Positions 46,530 through 58,650 are shown, numbered from the stretch's first letter. The stretch: DNA of 64,000 bases from Phlebiopsis flavidoalba (GCA_035772785.1 JAOCPU010000033.1:186001-250000), one strand, 5' to 3'. Made by a program: numbers and translations. The notes: generated by a model from the letters alone, not told the origin.

Positions 46530-48170
46530 CGCGTCGGGGCGTCGGCATGATTCTTTGGCGCTAATGTTTGAGGAAAGATAAGTAAGACGCTTACTTTGCA
46601 TCAGCGGAGTTTGAAGCCGACCACACACCTCTCTTACATTCGTTGCACTGACCCGGCCGCTTGCCGTTGCCAGTAGGTGCCTAACTTTGTAGTAACACAC
46701 TAAGATGAAAATCTGCCGCTCCAGCCCAGGTTTCATGACAGGCAGATCAGTTGAACGCCTCCATAGTAAAGAATGTCCATGATGGGATTTCCCAAGCTTG
46801 CTCAGGTCGCAAACATCGAGCCTAGCGTGGTATACCGGAATAGCGATCGCTCCACGCGGACAAAGAAGGTTTGTAAGTCACAATCTCGCGAGATTTGCTG
46901 TGTTCAATGGTCTCCTAGACTATTCCAGGACGTGAATCATCTTGTTCTCTATTGACTGCGCCGTGGCCAGGACCAACGTTAACCTCGTCCGGAGGCGCAA
47001 AACCCCTCAATTTCTCCAAATTCCTGCCATAGTTGAAGAACCCCTCGCGCTTGGGTGCACCCACATGACTAGAAAGGGTCTTTGCCCATCTCGAGTCTCA
47101 TCCGAACTCTCGTAACGTTATATGTACGATTTATGGCTGCTACCACGCCTCGGACGGCGAAGACGATGAGCACTCGCGGTTCTTGATTTCGGCTGCGCTC
47201 GCGATTGAACATCATAGGTCAAGCTTAATTTGGCCACAGTGTTGTTGGACTGGAGAGCTGTTCCGAGGGAGAACCGAGGAAGCTTCACTGGTACCACCCT
47301 CGCTACAAATTTATTTCTATCTCATGATCCTTTGCCAGCAAATTGGGTATGGCGATACAACGAATTTTTGTTGCCGGAAAACCCCCTCGAGGTCATTTGA
47401 AGCGGGGGAATACGAAGGAAGATGCACCTGCGAGTGTCGCACCCAAGATGGAAGCATCCGATAGGAGTGAGTCTAATGTCGATTCATGCAGAGCGCGACG
47501 TTCTAACCCACACAATTTTTACCACGTGGCATCAAGTACACGTATATTGTGGAGCCATACCAATGAATTTCGTCAGTACACCATTCCTCTTGATTGGGTT
47601 GCAGACACAACTCTGACTATTGTTTTTAAAAATTTGCGCGTCACTCAAGTGTAAATTCAGGGGTGCCCGCCGGTAAGGCTATGCCTGACAAGGTACGCCA
47701 CCTCTTTATGTTGAACTTCCTGCTAGCAAATTTCTGACTCAGAAATGCTCACATTCTCGCACAATAATCGATAATCACCAAACATCATTGCCACGTCGTG
47801 GGATGTAAGCTGTGTGGCAAAGCAGCAACTGACAGATAATCTTTCTCATAGATGGGATGATCAGGTCGCACCGCCCCACGCCCAACTCCGCACACGTCAG
47901 CCCAACATAGCGCGCAAGTTCACTTCGCCTAGCCTGTTCATCGTTGGTTACCAAGTACACAAGCAGATAGTCATCCACGAAGGGTGTTGCTAGCCGCGGC
48001 GTCTTGGGGACGATCGACGCCCCTGCCGGCGGCTCGCTGCGTCCGCCGGCGTTAATCTCCTCGACGCATCTAAGTATGCGTGCTCCGTGTTACTACGGTC
48101 AGGCGCCGTCGTCTCCCCCAGATACATACTACGCGTGCTGTGGGGTTCGTTGGTCCCGATTAGGAAGGTG
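46530..48170 (+). repeat. Left arm of large inverted repeat
   Basis: Read forwards, this arm matches the reverse complement of 60.69-62.48 kb along its whole length with many small indels; by eye roughly three quarters of bases agree. Matching landmarks include CTCGATGTTTGCGACC (near 46.81 kb on the reverse strand), GTAAGTCACAATCTC (46.87 kb), ATTTATGGCT (47.13 kb), GGTACCACCCTCGCTAC (47.29 kb), GGAAGATGCACCTGCGAGTGT (47.42 kb), ATCGATAATCACCAAAC (47.77 kb), AAGTTCACTTCGCC (47.92 kb) and CTCCTCGACGCATCT (48.06 kb). Confidence 0.85.
47130..48100 (+). CDS. Unidentified gene inside the left arm
   Basis: Coding-like readings shared with the opposite arm: RGSFTGTTLATN near 47.28 kb, an intron ending CCTTTGCCAG at 47.34 kb, KMHLRVSHPRWKHPIGVSLM near 47.43 kb, IFTTWHQVHVYCGAIPMNF near 47.52 kb, and after an ATAG acceptor WDDQVAPPHAQLR and KFTSPSLFIVGYQVHKQ near 47.85-47.97 kb. 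The right-arm copy gives SHRWDDQAAPPRAQLR and KFTSPGLFIVGYQVHKQ. I recognise no family. Frame changes prevent a single reading. The opposite strand is also open here (47,775-47,978), so strand choice relies on the splice-like sites. Confidence 0.33.
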
Positions 48171-48420
48171 TAGTAGTCGTTCGGGAGAGCCGCGTGGGCG
48201 CCAGCCGCCGTCGCAACGAGAACGCTAGAGTGGACGCCAAAAACCCCGTAAATTACCGTGAAAACAGATTATTAAAGCTTTTCTGAGAAAGGTTCGGGAA
48301 AATTCTAACCAGAACCATACTTTGACACCTCCTCAAACATCCCTTTTATAGCTCTTCTCAACCCTTGGCAGGGAAAAAATACATTGAAAAATCTCTGTCA
48401 TTCGGCTGGTAAGTAGACGT

Positions 48421-49023
48421 GTGGTGGTCTTCCGTGGTGTTTCCAAAAACAACTTTTCTCAGGAAACTCACCAGAGTATTAGTTCTACGCTTGATTGCTC
48501 CGAATCTCCTAGGCACTATTTGTCATATTTCCACGCGGGTTATCATCGTGTTTCCCAAGAGCCACCTTGCCCTTGTTGTGCGTATGCTGGCGAAGAGCAA
48601 CAGACTCTAGCCTGTCACAAAGGATCGCGCGTGGACAGGACACCAGATCCCCTGCCTCTCCGCTACACGACGGTGGATTTATCGCGCGACACTTCTCCAC
48701 GGTCGCGCTCGCGCTGGACAGCCTGGACCGGCAGATTAGACACGTGTAGCACATTTTTCTCTCCCGCAAGTCAGCAGCGAAGTGAAAGCAATCGACGCTA
48801 TGGAGACACGCTCTGGGTCACGTATCTTGACACTCGAGCCGTCCTCTTTTTTCAGCCATTTGAATTATACGCTGGTCGTAGTTACCACTCGAACAATCGC
48901 GCCCGATTCCCACACCGCGTCCAGCAACCCCAACGTCTATTATTCCCAAATACATATGATACAGTCTATGTCCAAAACGAGCAGGCATGCATACAGGGGG
49001 GCGCGAGAAACGACAGTAAGTAG
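48421..49023 (+). CDS. Unidentified open reading frame at the core's left edge
   Basis: A 200-codon frame begins at 48,421 and ends at 49,021-49,023. It contains a cysteine cluster (PPCPCCAYAGEEQQTLACHK) and, further on, YGDTLWVTYLDTRAVLFFQP. An overlapping frame (48,782-49,159) reads SRILTLEPSSFFSHLNYTLV. Neither is recognised. The DNA lies between the left arm and the GT2 gene and has no second copy here. A GTAAGT at about 49.02 kb could be a splice donor. Confidence 0.28.
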   Translation: MVVFRGVSKNNFSQETHQSISSTLDCSESPRHYLSYFHAGYHRVSQEPPCPCCAYAGEEQQTLACHKGSRVDRTPDPLPLRYTTVDLSRDTSPRSRSRWTAWTGRLDTCSTFFSPASQQRSESNRRYGDTLWVTYLDTRAVLFFQPFELYAGRSYHSNNRARFPHRVQQPQRLLFPNTYDTVYVQNEQACIQGGARNDSK

Positions 49024-49201
49024 TAGCGGTGGTGGGGGGTGCCGGGGGGGGGGCGACCAGAGTTCCCAAGAAACGCGCGGCAAATTGCCGCAAAACAAAA
49101 ACACATCAAAAAACACCAAAGGAAAAACACCAAAAAGGACAGGAAAAAAAAAGCAATAGTGTGCGGCGCGTAAACTATCCCGGAGAAAAAAAGCCAGCGT
49201 C

Positions 49202-52200
49202 CTAGTAGCTAAAGATCATCAACCACGGATCAACACGACGGGGTACAACACATGGCACCCAATCGATTATTACCCCCCCTGAGCGCGATCGGGAAGATGA
49301 CCGCCCAGTCGACGCCGGGGATGCGCCAGCCGCGCGGGACGGCGTCCGTCGCGATGACGGGACGGCCATGCCCGCGGCGATGAGCACCGAACGCGACGAG
49401 CGCGAGCCAGAAGCGGCGCACGATCTTGGGCACCTCGAGCCAGAAGTTGGATGGGTGGGAGCGCGCATCGACTTCCTTTTTCGTCGCGCCCCAGGTGATG
49501 TTTGTAGTAGCTGAAGAGGTGCGCGAGCAGGGCTTGCGTGAGGTGGATGCTCAGCCCGCCGAAGCCAAGAAGAAGAAGCTGCGGCGGGGGTGTTAGCGTG
49601 TGCGGAGTGCGTGTGGGAGAAGAGGAGGGCGCGGAGAGGGGAGCAGAGAGGGGAGAGCGCTCTCGAGCGCTCGATGAGCGAGGAGAGAGGCAAAGCAAAA
49701 TCAAGCGAAGTGACACAAAAGCGGGGTCGCACGCGCGATCGCCAGAAAGAGAAAGCGAAAGCGAAAAGGCGACTCACAAGAACGGCACCCGAGGACGTCA
49801 GATTCTCAATCAGCGAATCCATGAGCGGGCGCAGTGCCGAGGCGGTACTCGAGCAGCGTGAAGCCCGAGGTTGCCCGCGCCGGGGAACACGACCATGCAC
49901 GCGAGCCAGATCTCGAAGCTGTGCAGGTAGAACCCGTCCACGTCCGCCGCCCAGCCGAGCAGGAGGTAGTTCATGAGCGAGAGGCCGATGCCCGCCGCGA
50001 TGCCGTCTGCGGCGCGTCAGCAAGCTGAATCAATGTGCGGGGAGGGGGGGGACCCACAGTAGGAGAACATGTAGGGACGTCATGGAGACCTTGTAGTGCA
50101 CGGGCGCGTCGCCCACATGAACGTGTGCAGCTGCTTGTTGATCGGGCCCTTGCGCCACCACTCGACGAGCGGGTTGAAAATCAGCTCGCTGCTCACCCTG
50201 CACCTCCATCACTGACCCCCGTCAGCAACAACCCCCCGTTATCGCTCTCGGTGAAGGAGAGACGGGGCCGTTGTATCCTCACCGTACGCGTACTTCTGCC
50301 ACCGATTCAGCTCGTCGTCGCACGCCAGTGAGGGACACGCCCTCCTTGAACCCGCCGTCCGAGTACGTCGCCCAGCGGATGATGTACCCCTTGAGCTGGA
50401 GGCGCAGCGCCATGTCAAAGTCCTCGCTGACGTTGCTCTCGCTCCAGATCTTGCGCACGCCGTCGTCGGGGTCGACGAAGGCAGCATCCTGCAGCGCGCT
50501 CCAGCGCAAAAACGCATTGTGCCCCACAAACGGCGCGACCTCGCCGTTTGCTGCAGCCAAGCGAGATGCACTTGTTGATCCGGCGCGTGAAATGCGCGAT
50601 CCCGTTCTCGAAATAGTGGTGCGCGACCTGCATCACGTCGCTCTCGTGCTGGATGATCGCCACCTCGGGGGCACTCCGCCAGCTCGCGCGCGCCGCGTCC
50701 CGCAGGCAGTCCTCCGGCACGACCGTGTCCGAGTCGACGATCAGGATCACCTCGCCGAGGCGCAGGCTGCGCGCGCGCGTGCACGCCTCGGGCCGCCAGC
50801 GCCGCCCGCTCTCCGCGTACGTCTCCTCGACCGCGCGCGCGAGCGCCTGCTCCTCGACGTCCTCATCTTCATCCCACCTCGCGCCCCGCGGTCCGCCGCG
50901 TCCTCGAGGATCCGTGCCAAGTGCTTCTCGAGCTTGAGCGAGAGCAGCAGCCCGTAGTTCATGTTGCTCGCCTTCTTGAACCGCCCCGCGCGCTTGAACC
51001 CGTCCGGCGCGCCGCTGTGCGGTCGGGCGCGCGACCCAGCCGATGTTGTGGTCGCGCGTAGAACGCGATGCGCGCCGCGCGCTCGGCGGGCGCGAGCAGC
51101 TGCAGCCCGTCGTCGTGCACCAGGATCGCGGACGTCCCGCCCTGCCGCGAGTACGTCTGCATCGCCTTCTTGAGCGAGTACACCGAGGGCGCGCTGCGGG
51201 CGCGTCAACACACGAAGTGGGTCTATGCGTGGGAAAATGGGGGCATACATGGTTTCCGTGAGGCTCTCCTTGTACACCGGCATCTCGATCGTGACGTGCG
51301 GGAGGTTCGCGTCGACGAGCTTGTTCGGCGCCGGCGCGACCGCGGAGTAGTATTTCGAGTGTCTGGTGGTACTGCGCGACGGGTCCAATGCTACACACCC
51401 GTGAGAATCGATTCTCCACTGTTATAGCGAGACACGACGTACATCATGCTGAGGTTACCGATCATCTGTGCCGCGAAGAACTAGAGGGAGAGTGTGAGTA
51501 AGGGAGCAGGAGGGAGGGGAGGGAGACGCACGAGCGAGATGCAGAAGAGAAAGGGGCGTCGTGGCGATGAGCGCGAAGCGCGTGAAGCTGCCCGTCGAGC
51601 ACGGCTCTCGACGATGAGCACGCTGATGCCGCTGCCCACAAAGTCTGCATCCTATCAGCCTCAGTCTTTTCAAATAAAGGAGGGAATGACGTACAGAACG
51701 AGAGCGCGACACGCGATAATACCGCAGTAGAACGGCCCAAGCAGCCTTGTCGGGCGCGCCGAGGGCCCCTCCGCCGCACTCTCGACGTCCTCCTTGCTCG
51801 AGACAAAATAGTGGGTTGGGCCGAGTCCCAAAGGCGGCACCCGCGCTTCTTCTCCTTCTCCTTGCCGCCCGCCTTCTCCTTCACGATCGCCTCGACGGCC
51901 TTCTCGTCGACCTTCTCGTGGTGAGGTTCCGCGTCGCTCGCGGCCGTGCTCGGCGGCGCGCTCGACGGGCGCGCTGCCGAGCGTCGCCGCGGGCGCGCCC
52001 AGACGAGCTTGATCAGCTTGTCCTCAAAGTCGCGGCACGTCGGGATGATGTCGTCGAGCGCGTGTGCCCAGACGACGAAGCACGCGCTCGTCGCGCTGCG
52101 CGGCGTCAGCGGCGCACAGTAAACTAGGAGGGACGGGGGGGCACGCACGATGAAGGGCGCCGCACTGCTCCTTGTCCGCGCGCGGGAGCCAGGACATGGT

Positions 52201-52876
52201 TTCGAGGATCTGGATGCGCGTGTCCGTGTCGACAAAAGATCGGCGTCCAGCGCGTCTTTGTGTCCTTGCTGTCGGGCCCCGTCAGTCCCATGTGACGCGC
52301 GCGTGAAACCCCGGGATCGGGCCAGAGTTTGGGCGGGGGGCATTAGCCTTCCGCTCGGGGGGCGATGACACGCCCACACGTGATCGACGCACAACCCCGT
52401 ACGGACGTGCGATCGCCAAAGGTTTTGGGACGGTGGGGATCGGCGAAGTCGGTGCGCACCCGCAGGTGAAATTCGGAGTGCAGAGCACCGTGCGGATCAG
52501 CAGCATGCTGGCGTATACATGCGCGTCACCGCACCCGACAGACAGACATACATTCGAGAGGGGGGACTCACACGGTGGAGAGCGCGGCGTGGATTTGCGG
52601 CGGAGGCGGATCTTGACGGCGAACGACGGGGTTGAGGGACGCGCACGGCGGCCTCAAAGGGCCTCGAGGTGAGAACGGTTCTCGTACGGGAAGACGCGGA
52701 AGCGGCCCGCGTCGACGCGCAGGCACACGCCGGCGGGACGTTTTCCTCGGACGGCTTGAACCACGCGTCGCCCTGCGTCTGCGGGGGTCATTAGCATCGA
52801 TGTGTGCACGGAGTGGGGGGTACGTGCCTGTTTTGAAGATGTGGTGCAGCAGCGCGTCGTAGGCGTCGTAGTCCAT
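49202..52876 (-). CDS. Family 2 membrane glycosyltransferase (fungal multi-pass GT2)
   Basis: This processive-type GT2 protein is anchored in a membrane by several helices and uses an activated sugar; the product in mushrooms is not established and a cell-surface glycan is likely. The ATG at 52,876 gives MDYDAYDALLHHIFK; after the first intron come TQGDAWFKPSEEN and CLRVDAGRFRVFPYENRS. A charged linker (EAIVKEKAGGKEKEKKRG) precedes membrane segments near 51.75-51.43 kb (FFAAQMIGNLSMMYVV). The catalytic part shows ITIEMPVYKE-like VTIEMPVYKESLTET, GGTSAILVHDDGLQLL, FKKASNMNYGLLLSLKLEKH, LGEVILIVDSDTVVPEDCLR (DxD), VAIIQHESDVMQVAHHYFEN, NGEVAPFVGHNAFLRWSALQ, WSESNVSEDFDMALRLQLKG (acid catalyst ED) and DDELNRWQKYAYG (the RW motif). 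The end has EIWLACMVVFPGAGNLGF, FFFGGLSIHLTQA-like helices, VPKIVRRFWLALVAFG and PWLMIFSY, stop 49,202-49,204. All family landmarks are present from start to stop; several 1-nt indels break the frame. Confidence 0.88.
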
Positions 52877-52879
52877 GGC

Positions 52880-55800
52880 TGGCAAAGGGAGCGGGGGGGA
52901 GGGAAGGAGTGGAGGGGGCGGTGACCGCGCGGGGGCCGTGCAGAGCTCGATGCGCGCGCGGGGTCTTATATTCCCTGGCCACCGCAAGTCGTCGGCGAAC
53001 CGTATCAGGATGGCAAGGGCTGTGGCAGTGGCAGCGCAGTTGGACAGCCAATAGTGACGTGCCGGGGCGACCGGCCGGAAAAGGCAGGCGAGCGTTGGCA
53101 GCAGCGGGCCGCCGGCTGCGTCCATCAGGCTGGAACGTCTGTGCTCTGCGTTGCCGGGTCGCGCAAGCGCGGCTATCGTGGACGGATGGATGGCTGCCTT
53201 GCCCGGGAAGGTCCCTGGTCCGTCGTGCACGCCCCCATCAGGGCTGGCCGCACCACCGCAACCCCCTGCGTGTTTCGCACACACGGCAGCACGCTATCAG
53301 CGCACGTCGCCTGCCTGATGTCCAGAACGCGGCCTGTGGTCGTCGGCGAGACCAGCGCTGTCGCGCGCAAGACCCGCTGCAATGCCCGGCGCAGGGATCC
53401 GCCGTTGGGGCGATCGCACCGCGCGCGCCGCAGTCCTGGCGTGGCGAACCCGTATCAGCGTGCGGTACCCACGGACGACAGATCGAGTCTGCCACCCTAG
53501 AAACTCCTTCTCGAAGGCCAGTGCATTTAGCTACCTGCGCAAACATACGTGCATCTGCAGACGCATCCATTCAGAGCCCCCGTGTGCCTCCCGCCCGGCA
53601 TCAGCACCGCACTCCTCGATGCACTTAGTCCTGTCTTGTTTTCTTTTCCGTGCGATGGGGTGACCAGAGCACGTCCGCGCCATGCCCGCATCCGGACGGA
53701 TGCGCATCACGTGCGCCTGCGATTCCCACGCCCGCGCCCGACCCCGACCCGGGCATAATCACCATCGACCTGCCTCTCATTCGCCGCGTCCGTTGTCCCC
53801 ACTGCTACCCGACGGCCGCCGCGATCGCGCCGCCGTTTCTGACGCGCGTATCTGGAGTTCTCCGCGCTGAGCTATCGCGGGGCTCCTCGCTTCGGCGCAC
53901 GATCCACAGACGGGGGGCACGCGCGTTGCCTGTCATCAGAAAGCTGCGTCTGTACAGGACAGCAGAGATACACGGGCCGGGGTCAACGCCGCACTTCTGG
54001 CATGGACGCGCTGGCAGTGCGCTCAGACCTAAACTTACACCATCCTTCCATCCCTCTGCCGTCTTTTCGTGCTCACTTATCGCGCGCAGAGAATCGAAGC
54101 TCGCTTTCCAGGGGCCTCAGATCCCCGTGTCGAAATCCCCGTCGTCGAGACCCAAGGGCACACTTGGAAAAACGAAGACGCGTGTCTGATGCTGCTGCTA
54201 TCGCACCGATCCTGAAGAAACTGGGGACAAGACAAGACAAGACAGCCGCGCCGTGCCTGCACAGCGCACCGTCCAGCTCGCCCCAGTGCGAACGCGAGGC
54301 ACGCCCAGGTGACGCCATGCGCTATCACACACAAGCTCAGACTTTCTTTTTTCTTTTCCCTGTGCTCTTGATTTACCGCTGCTCGCCTCGCGCAACTGCA
54401 AAACGACCGACGTGCGCAATGCACCCGCCACAGAGCCGCGCACCGGCCCGACGGGCCGCTACGAGCGCGCCATTCACGTCACACCGAGGGGCACCAGCCG
54501 CCGGGGTTGTTCCCGCCCTTGTTCTCTCCGCCTTCCCTCTCCGAACACACGCCATTCCGAACACACGCCATCCGCACCAGAACCACCAGAACACCAGAAC
54601 ACACGGAACAGCGAGCACACAGAACGCACCGCGTGCCTGGCCGAGTGAATGGCGGGGCAAGAGGCTCGCGGCTTGCGAAACCGTATCATACGCCAGGCCC
54701 GCTGATAGACATGCGCAACTCTATGCGCGCCATCGTGGCTCCGCCGCTGTCCGCAGCCCGACGCTTCTGTGCGCCAGCGCGCAGGCACGCGAAGCTGCCC
54801 GCTGCGCTGGGTAGGGGGGCTTTGTGCCCTGCGGGGCTCTCTGTTGTATTTTCTGCATTTTCACTCGCACGCAACTCAAAAGCAAAGTTAAAGCTTAAAG
54901 CGAACCTTGGAGGCAAATGCGAAAAAAAAAAAACCGCGTATAAAGATACAACCCCGCGAGACGCCCTGTGGCGTCGCCACAACCGCACCGCGCATCACGG
55001 CATCTTGGCGGTGCATTCGCCCGCCGCGCGCAGCTGCTTTCTCCGCCCGCCCGTAAAATCCGCGCGCAATTTCATACTGGGCGGTGCGGTCACAGCGCAG
55101 TGTTGCGCTGGGCTGTGCTGGCGAGCGCAAGGTTTTGAAAACTCTCCTGCGGCCTCCGGGCGGTTGTTGGCGGACTTGCTATATCCACGCCCATCGCGGC
55201 TCCAGCTTCGCGCACTCGGAAAATGAAATTTAATAAATGAGAGTTTCGACGGGGTAGAGCGTTCGTTCCTACTATAGCTTGTTCGACTGAGGTACGCGGC
55301 GGAGCGGCGCGGGCAATTGAGGCGGGGTGCAGACAGGCCCCGGTGACCACGCTACCCTCCGCAAGACCCGCGAAAACAACACACACCCCCACCGCGTTTT
55401 AACGGTTGCGTTCCGGACAAAGGTAACTGGGATTAAGAGTTTAAATAACGCTGTTTCCCACGGCCATCAGCAGTCGTCACGACAGCAACTAATTGGTTCG
55501 CACTCGTTCGTTTTCTCGAAAAACGCATGTACGCACGCATGTACGCACGCACGCACGCACGGCTTTCGCCGAGAGGGGCACTAGACGGGATGCGGGCTTC
55601 GCTGCAAAAAGGGCCTGACACGACAGTGTGCATTCCGACCAGTGCGCGGCGGCGGGCTGGTGTGCGTGACGCAGACAGACAGCAGGCTCGTGTTCCTGCA
55701 GCTCGATAAGCAGCGCAGCCGGCCCTGCCTGGCACAATCTATCACCTGTATTTGTATTCTCCTCTTTTTCTCTTCCTGTTTCCACCCGCACATTAAAACT

Positions 55801-56655
55801 CTCACAGGCTGTCTGGAAGACACAGTGCAGCGTGCACCGATGACGGCTCCGCGCGCGTACCTGGAAAACGACCCACAGCGTGCGTCACGCCACACGCCCC
55901 GCGCACGTCTGCCGATCCCCGTCTAGGAAACCCGCATCCCCCCGTCCCGCCGCGCAAGGTTCGAAACATGAGGACGGTGCGCACGGAGCGCGGGCGCGCG
56001 GACGGGTGTCGGGAGCTGCGCGTCGCGTTTCGCTCGCTGTTCTCGGGCATTCTTTTTCGAGGGTTGGCGACGTAGGTTACGCGTCGCCGCTGCTGCAGGC
56101 GGGGGGCGATAACGCAGGGCTATCGTCGCGCGGCGATGCAGCGGGCGGTTAGCGTAGCCCCTTCTAGAGATTGAAGGGGCCCTCTGGTCCAGTGTCGAGT
56201 TCTGAGAGGGGCGGCGGTGCGGTGGTGGCCGGCGGGCAGCGGAGGATGGAAAAGCTTGATTCTAAAAACAAGGTTTCGTTCGTGGTACTGCCCGCCACAG
56301 AGCGCCCGGAGAACTGCCGACGACGGCCTCGACCGGATCATCAATCAATAGAGTGCCTGTGCTCACACGCACGGGGGGCACTCGAGACCGCGAAGACACG
56401 CAGCAGAGGGTGCGGTCGCCCAGGGGCACGCCTGCTGCATCCGGCCTGCAGATCCCACCCGGCCGCCGTCTGCTCCTCTGCCAACGCCATCTGCCACCGC
56501 GCGCACAGTGCCAGCCTGGTCTCTGCGCACGCCCCAGGTACGCCCCGCGCGCTTCTGGGAAACCCATCAGACAGCCCCCACCAGATGCGCGGACGCCGCG
56601 ACTACTAATACGCCTCGCCGCCCCCCGCGACCACCCCACCAGCCTCGCCCCGCGC
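52880..56655. promoter_or_regulatory. Long GC-rich shared upstream region of two divergent cell-wall genes
   Basis: The 3.8 kb between the GT2 start and the KRE6-type start holds no recognisable gene. Many long open frames on all strands (up to 270 codons) result from high GC. The region contains CA-rich repeats near 54.54-54.61 kb (ACACACGCCATYC and ACCAGAACACCAGAACACACGG), a 12-A run near 54.93 kb and an ACGC microsatellite at 55.52-55.56 kb. It probably carries both promoters; specific sites could not be assigned. Confidence 0.4.
55523..55561 (+). repeat. ACGC/ACGCATGT microsatellite
   Basis: ACGCATGT occurs twice, interleaved with tandem ACGC units, in 39 bp. It lies in the divergent intergenic region. 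Confidence 0.85.
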
Positions 56656-56661
56656 CAAAGT

Positions 56662-58650
56662 ATGCCCTCCCGGCCCTCGACGACCTCCTCCGTCCGCGTC
56701 CGCGTCCTCCTCGTCCGAGGCGATCCCGCCCCCGACGACGGCGCCTCTGCGCGACCGCCGCCGCTCGCGCCGCCGCGCCCGCTCTTCTTCATCCGACAAG
56801 AAGGGCCGAGCCGATCGCAGGAGGAGGGAGCGGCGCCAGGACCGTTCTCGCAACGCCCGCAGCCTCGGCCCCCCGGCACGCCCGCCGCAGCCAGCCGGAC
56901 AACCCCTTCTCGCCGCCCCCGGCACTGGACAGCGTTCGCTGGGCATGAGCCTCGCGCACTCGCGCATGCAGAGCCGCGTGTTCCGTCAACTCGAGCCTCC
57001 GTACGACCGCCCGACCGTCTCAGCAGCCGCACGAGCAGCGCGATCACGCGACAGCTTCCGATGAGCCCGCCGGGGCCATGGCGCGCCGCGGCGCCTACGC
57101 GGGCGGCGTGTCGCGCCTCAGCGTCGCCGCGCCAGCGCGCTCGAAGCGCCTGCGCTCGAGCGATGTTGCGCGGCGCGGTGCCGAAGCCGTGGGTCGGCGA
57201 CGGAAGCGCGACGTTGTACGGGCGCGTCACAGTCGCGTATTTTCCTGACGTACCTCGTCGCGTTCCTCGGCCCGTCGCGTTGTGTGGGGGGAGCGTCGTT
57301 GCTGCGCTGCTACTTTGCGTGGAAGGACGTTCCCGCGCTCGTCGGCGAGCTGTGTCTCGTCATGGAGGACAACTTGATTTACCTTCGAAACGGCTTGTAC
57401 ACGTGGACGCAATACGAGGTCGACATGAGCGGCTTCGGGTGCGTGCGCGCCCACCTCCTGCTAAAAAGCCTAACTCAACGCTTAATCGCTTGGATGACAG
57501 GAACGGCGAAATTTGAAATGGCGACCAACTCGCCCCGAACAACTCGTTTGTCGAGGACGGGAAGCTCTACATCGTCCCGACGCTCACCTCCGACGTCATC
57601 GGCTCCGCCGCCATCTTCGACGGCCACACGTACGACAACATCTCCGGCTGCACCAACACCAACGGTGCGCCCCCTCCCTTGCCCTCTCCCTTCCCTTACT
57701 AACTCCCCAGTTAGTGTCGGCGTGCGGCGCATGCCGGTTTGTCGAAACGCGACGGCGGGCACGGTCATCCCGCCCGTGATGTCCGCGCGGCTCACGACGA
57801 AGAACAGCCACAGCATCCAGTACGGCAAGGTCGAGATCGTCGCCAAGATACCCGCGGGCGACTGGCTGTGGCCCGCGCTGTGGATGCTGCCCGTCGACAG
57901 ACGCGTACGGGCCGTGGCCGATGAGCGGGGAGATCGACATCATGGAGAGCCGCGGGAACAGCCCGGGACTACAAGGCCCAGTGCGTCGTCTTTCCCCCTC
58001 TGCGCTTTTCTTGGTGTGTTGAATTTGTGCAGGGGCCTCGGACGTTGTTTCGTGCGCGGCTCGCTCAACTCCGGGGCCCGTTCACGTGGCTCAACGGCGT
58101 CGCGAAGACGTACGGCTGGTGGAGCACGCGCCGCAGCACGTACACGACGCCTTCCACACGTACTCGCTCGCGTGGACCGACAGGTTCCTGCGCATCTACG
58201 TCGACTCGCGCCTGCACCACATGCTCGAGCTGTCCTTCAACGAGCCCTTCTTCACACGGGGGCGACCCTTCCCGCCGTTCGTCCGCGAACGGGAGCACGA
58301 CGTCGGGGTGACGCCGACCGCCGAATCCGTGGGCGAATGGAAGCGACGCTGGGGCGCCGTTCGACAAGCCGTTCTACCTCATCATGAACGTCGCCGTCGG
58401 CTGGCACGAACGGGTGGGTTCCCGACGGCGTCGGGGGATAAGCCGTTGTGGATCGACGCGTCGGATCGTGAGCACCCCTCTCTCTCTCTCTTGACCTTAG
58501 TGTCAGATGTTGACGTGCGGTGTAGGCGCGATGCTCGATTTTGCGAAATGCGCAGGGACGAGTGGTATGCGACGTGGCCGAGCGACCCAGATTAATTAAG
58601 GAGCGCGCGCTGGTCGTGGATTCGGTTTGCGCATGTGGCAGAAGTGCTAG
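56662..58650 (+). CDS. KRE6/SKN1-type beta-glucan synthesis protein (GH16), frame broken
   Basis: Yeast Kre6 and Skn1 are type II Golgi/ER proteins needed for beta-1,6-glucan in the cell wall; the GH16 fold suggests transglycosylation. The start is MPSRPSTTSS, then a Ser/Arg-rich cytosolic part (RRARSSSSDKKGRADRR; LAHSRMQSRVFRQLEPPYDR, YDRPTVSAAARAARSRDSF), then the anchor near 57.24 kb (IFLTYLVAFLG), CYFAWKDVPALVGELCLVME, WTQYEVDMSGFG and an intron ending at 57.50 kb. Next are NNSFVEDGKLYIVPTLTSDV, IGSAAIFDGHTYDNISGCTN, an intron (57.66-57.71 kb), TAGTVIPPVMSARLTTKNSH, SIQYGKVEIVAKIPAGDWLW, PALWMLPVD and the catalytic GEIDIMESRGN (ExDxxE). After another intron: PFTWLNGVAKTYGWWSTRRS, HTYSLAWTDRFLRIYVDSRL, FDKPFYLIMNVAVG, RRDEWYATWPSDPD, LVVDSV and MWQKC with TAG at 58,648-58,650. 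Indels include an extra A after LPVD, an extra G after ESRGNSP and about 8 nt after SDPD. Confidence 0.88.

Noticed and set aside
49530..50028. Plus-strand open frames across the GT2 gene
   Set aside because: Antisense shadows of the minus-strand glycosyltransferase, Arg/Glu-rich from its codon use.
53054..54814. Long open frames in the GC-rich divergent region (148-270 codons)
   Set aside because: All strands and frames are long here, the products are Arg/Pro/Ala-rich without domains, and frames overlap antisense. High GC explains them.
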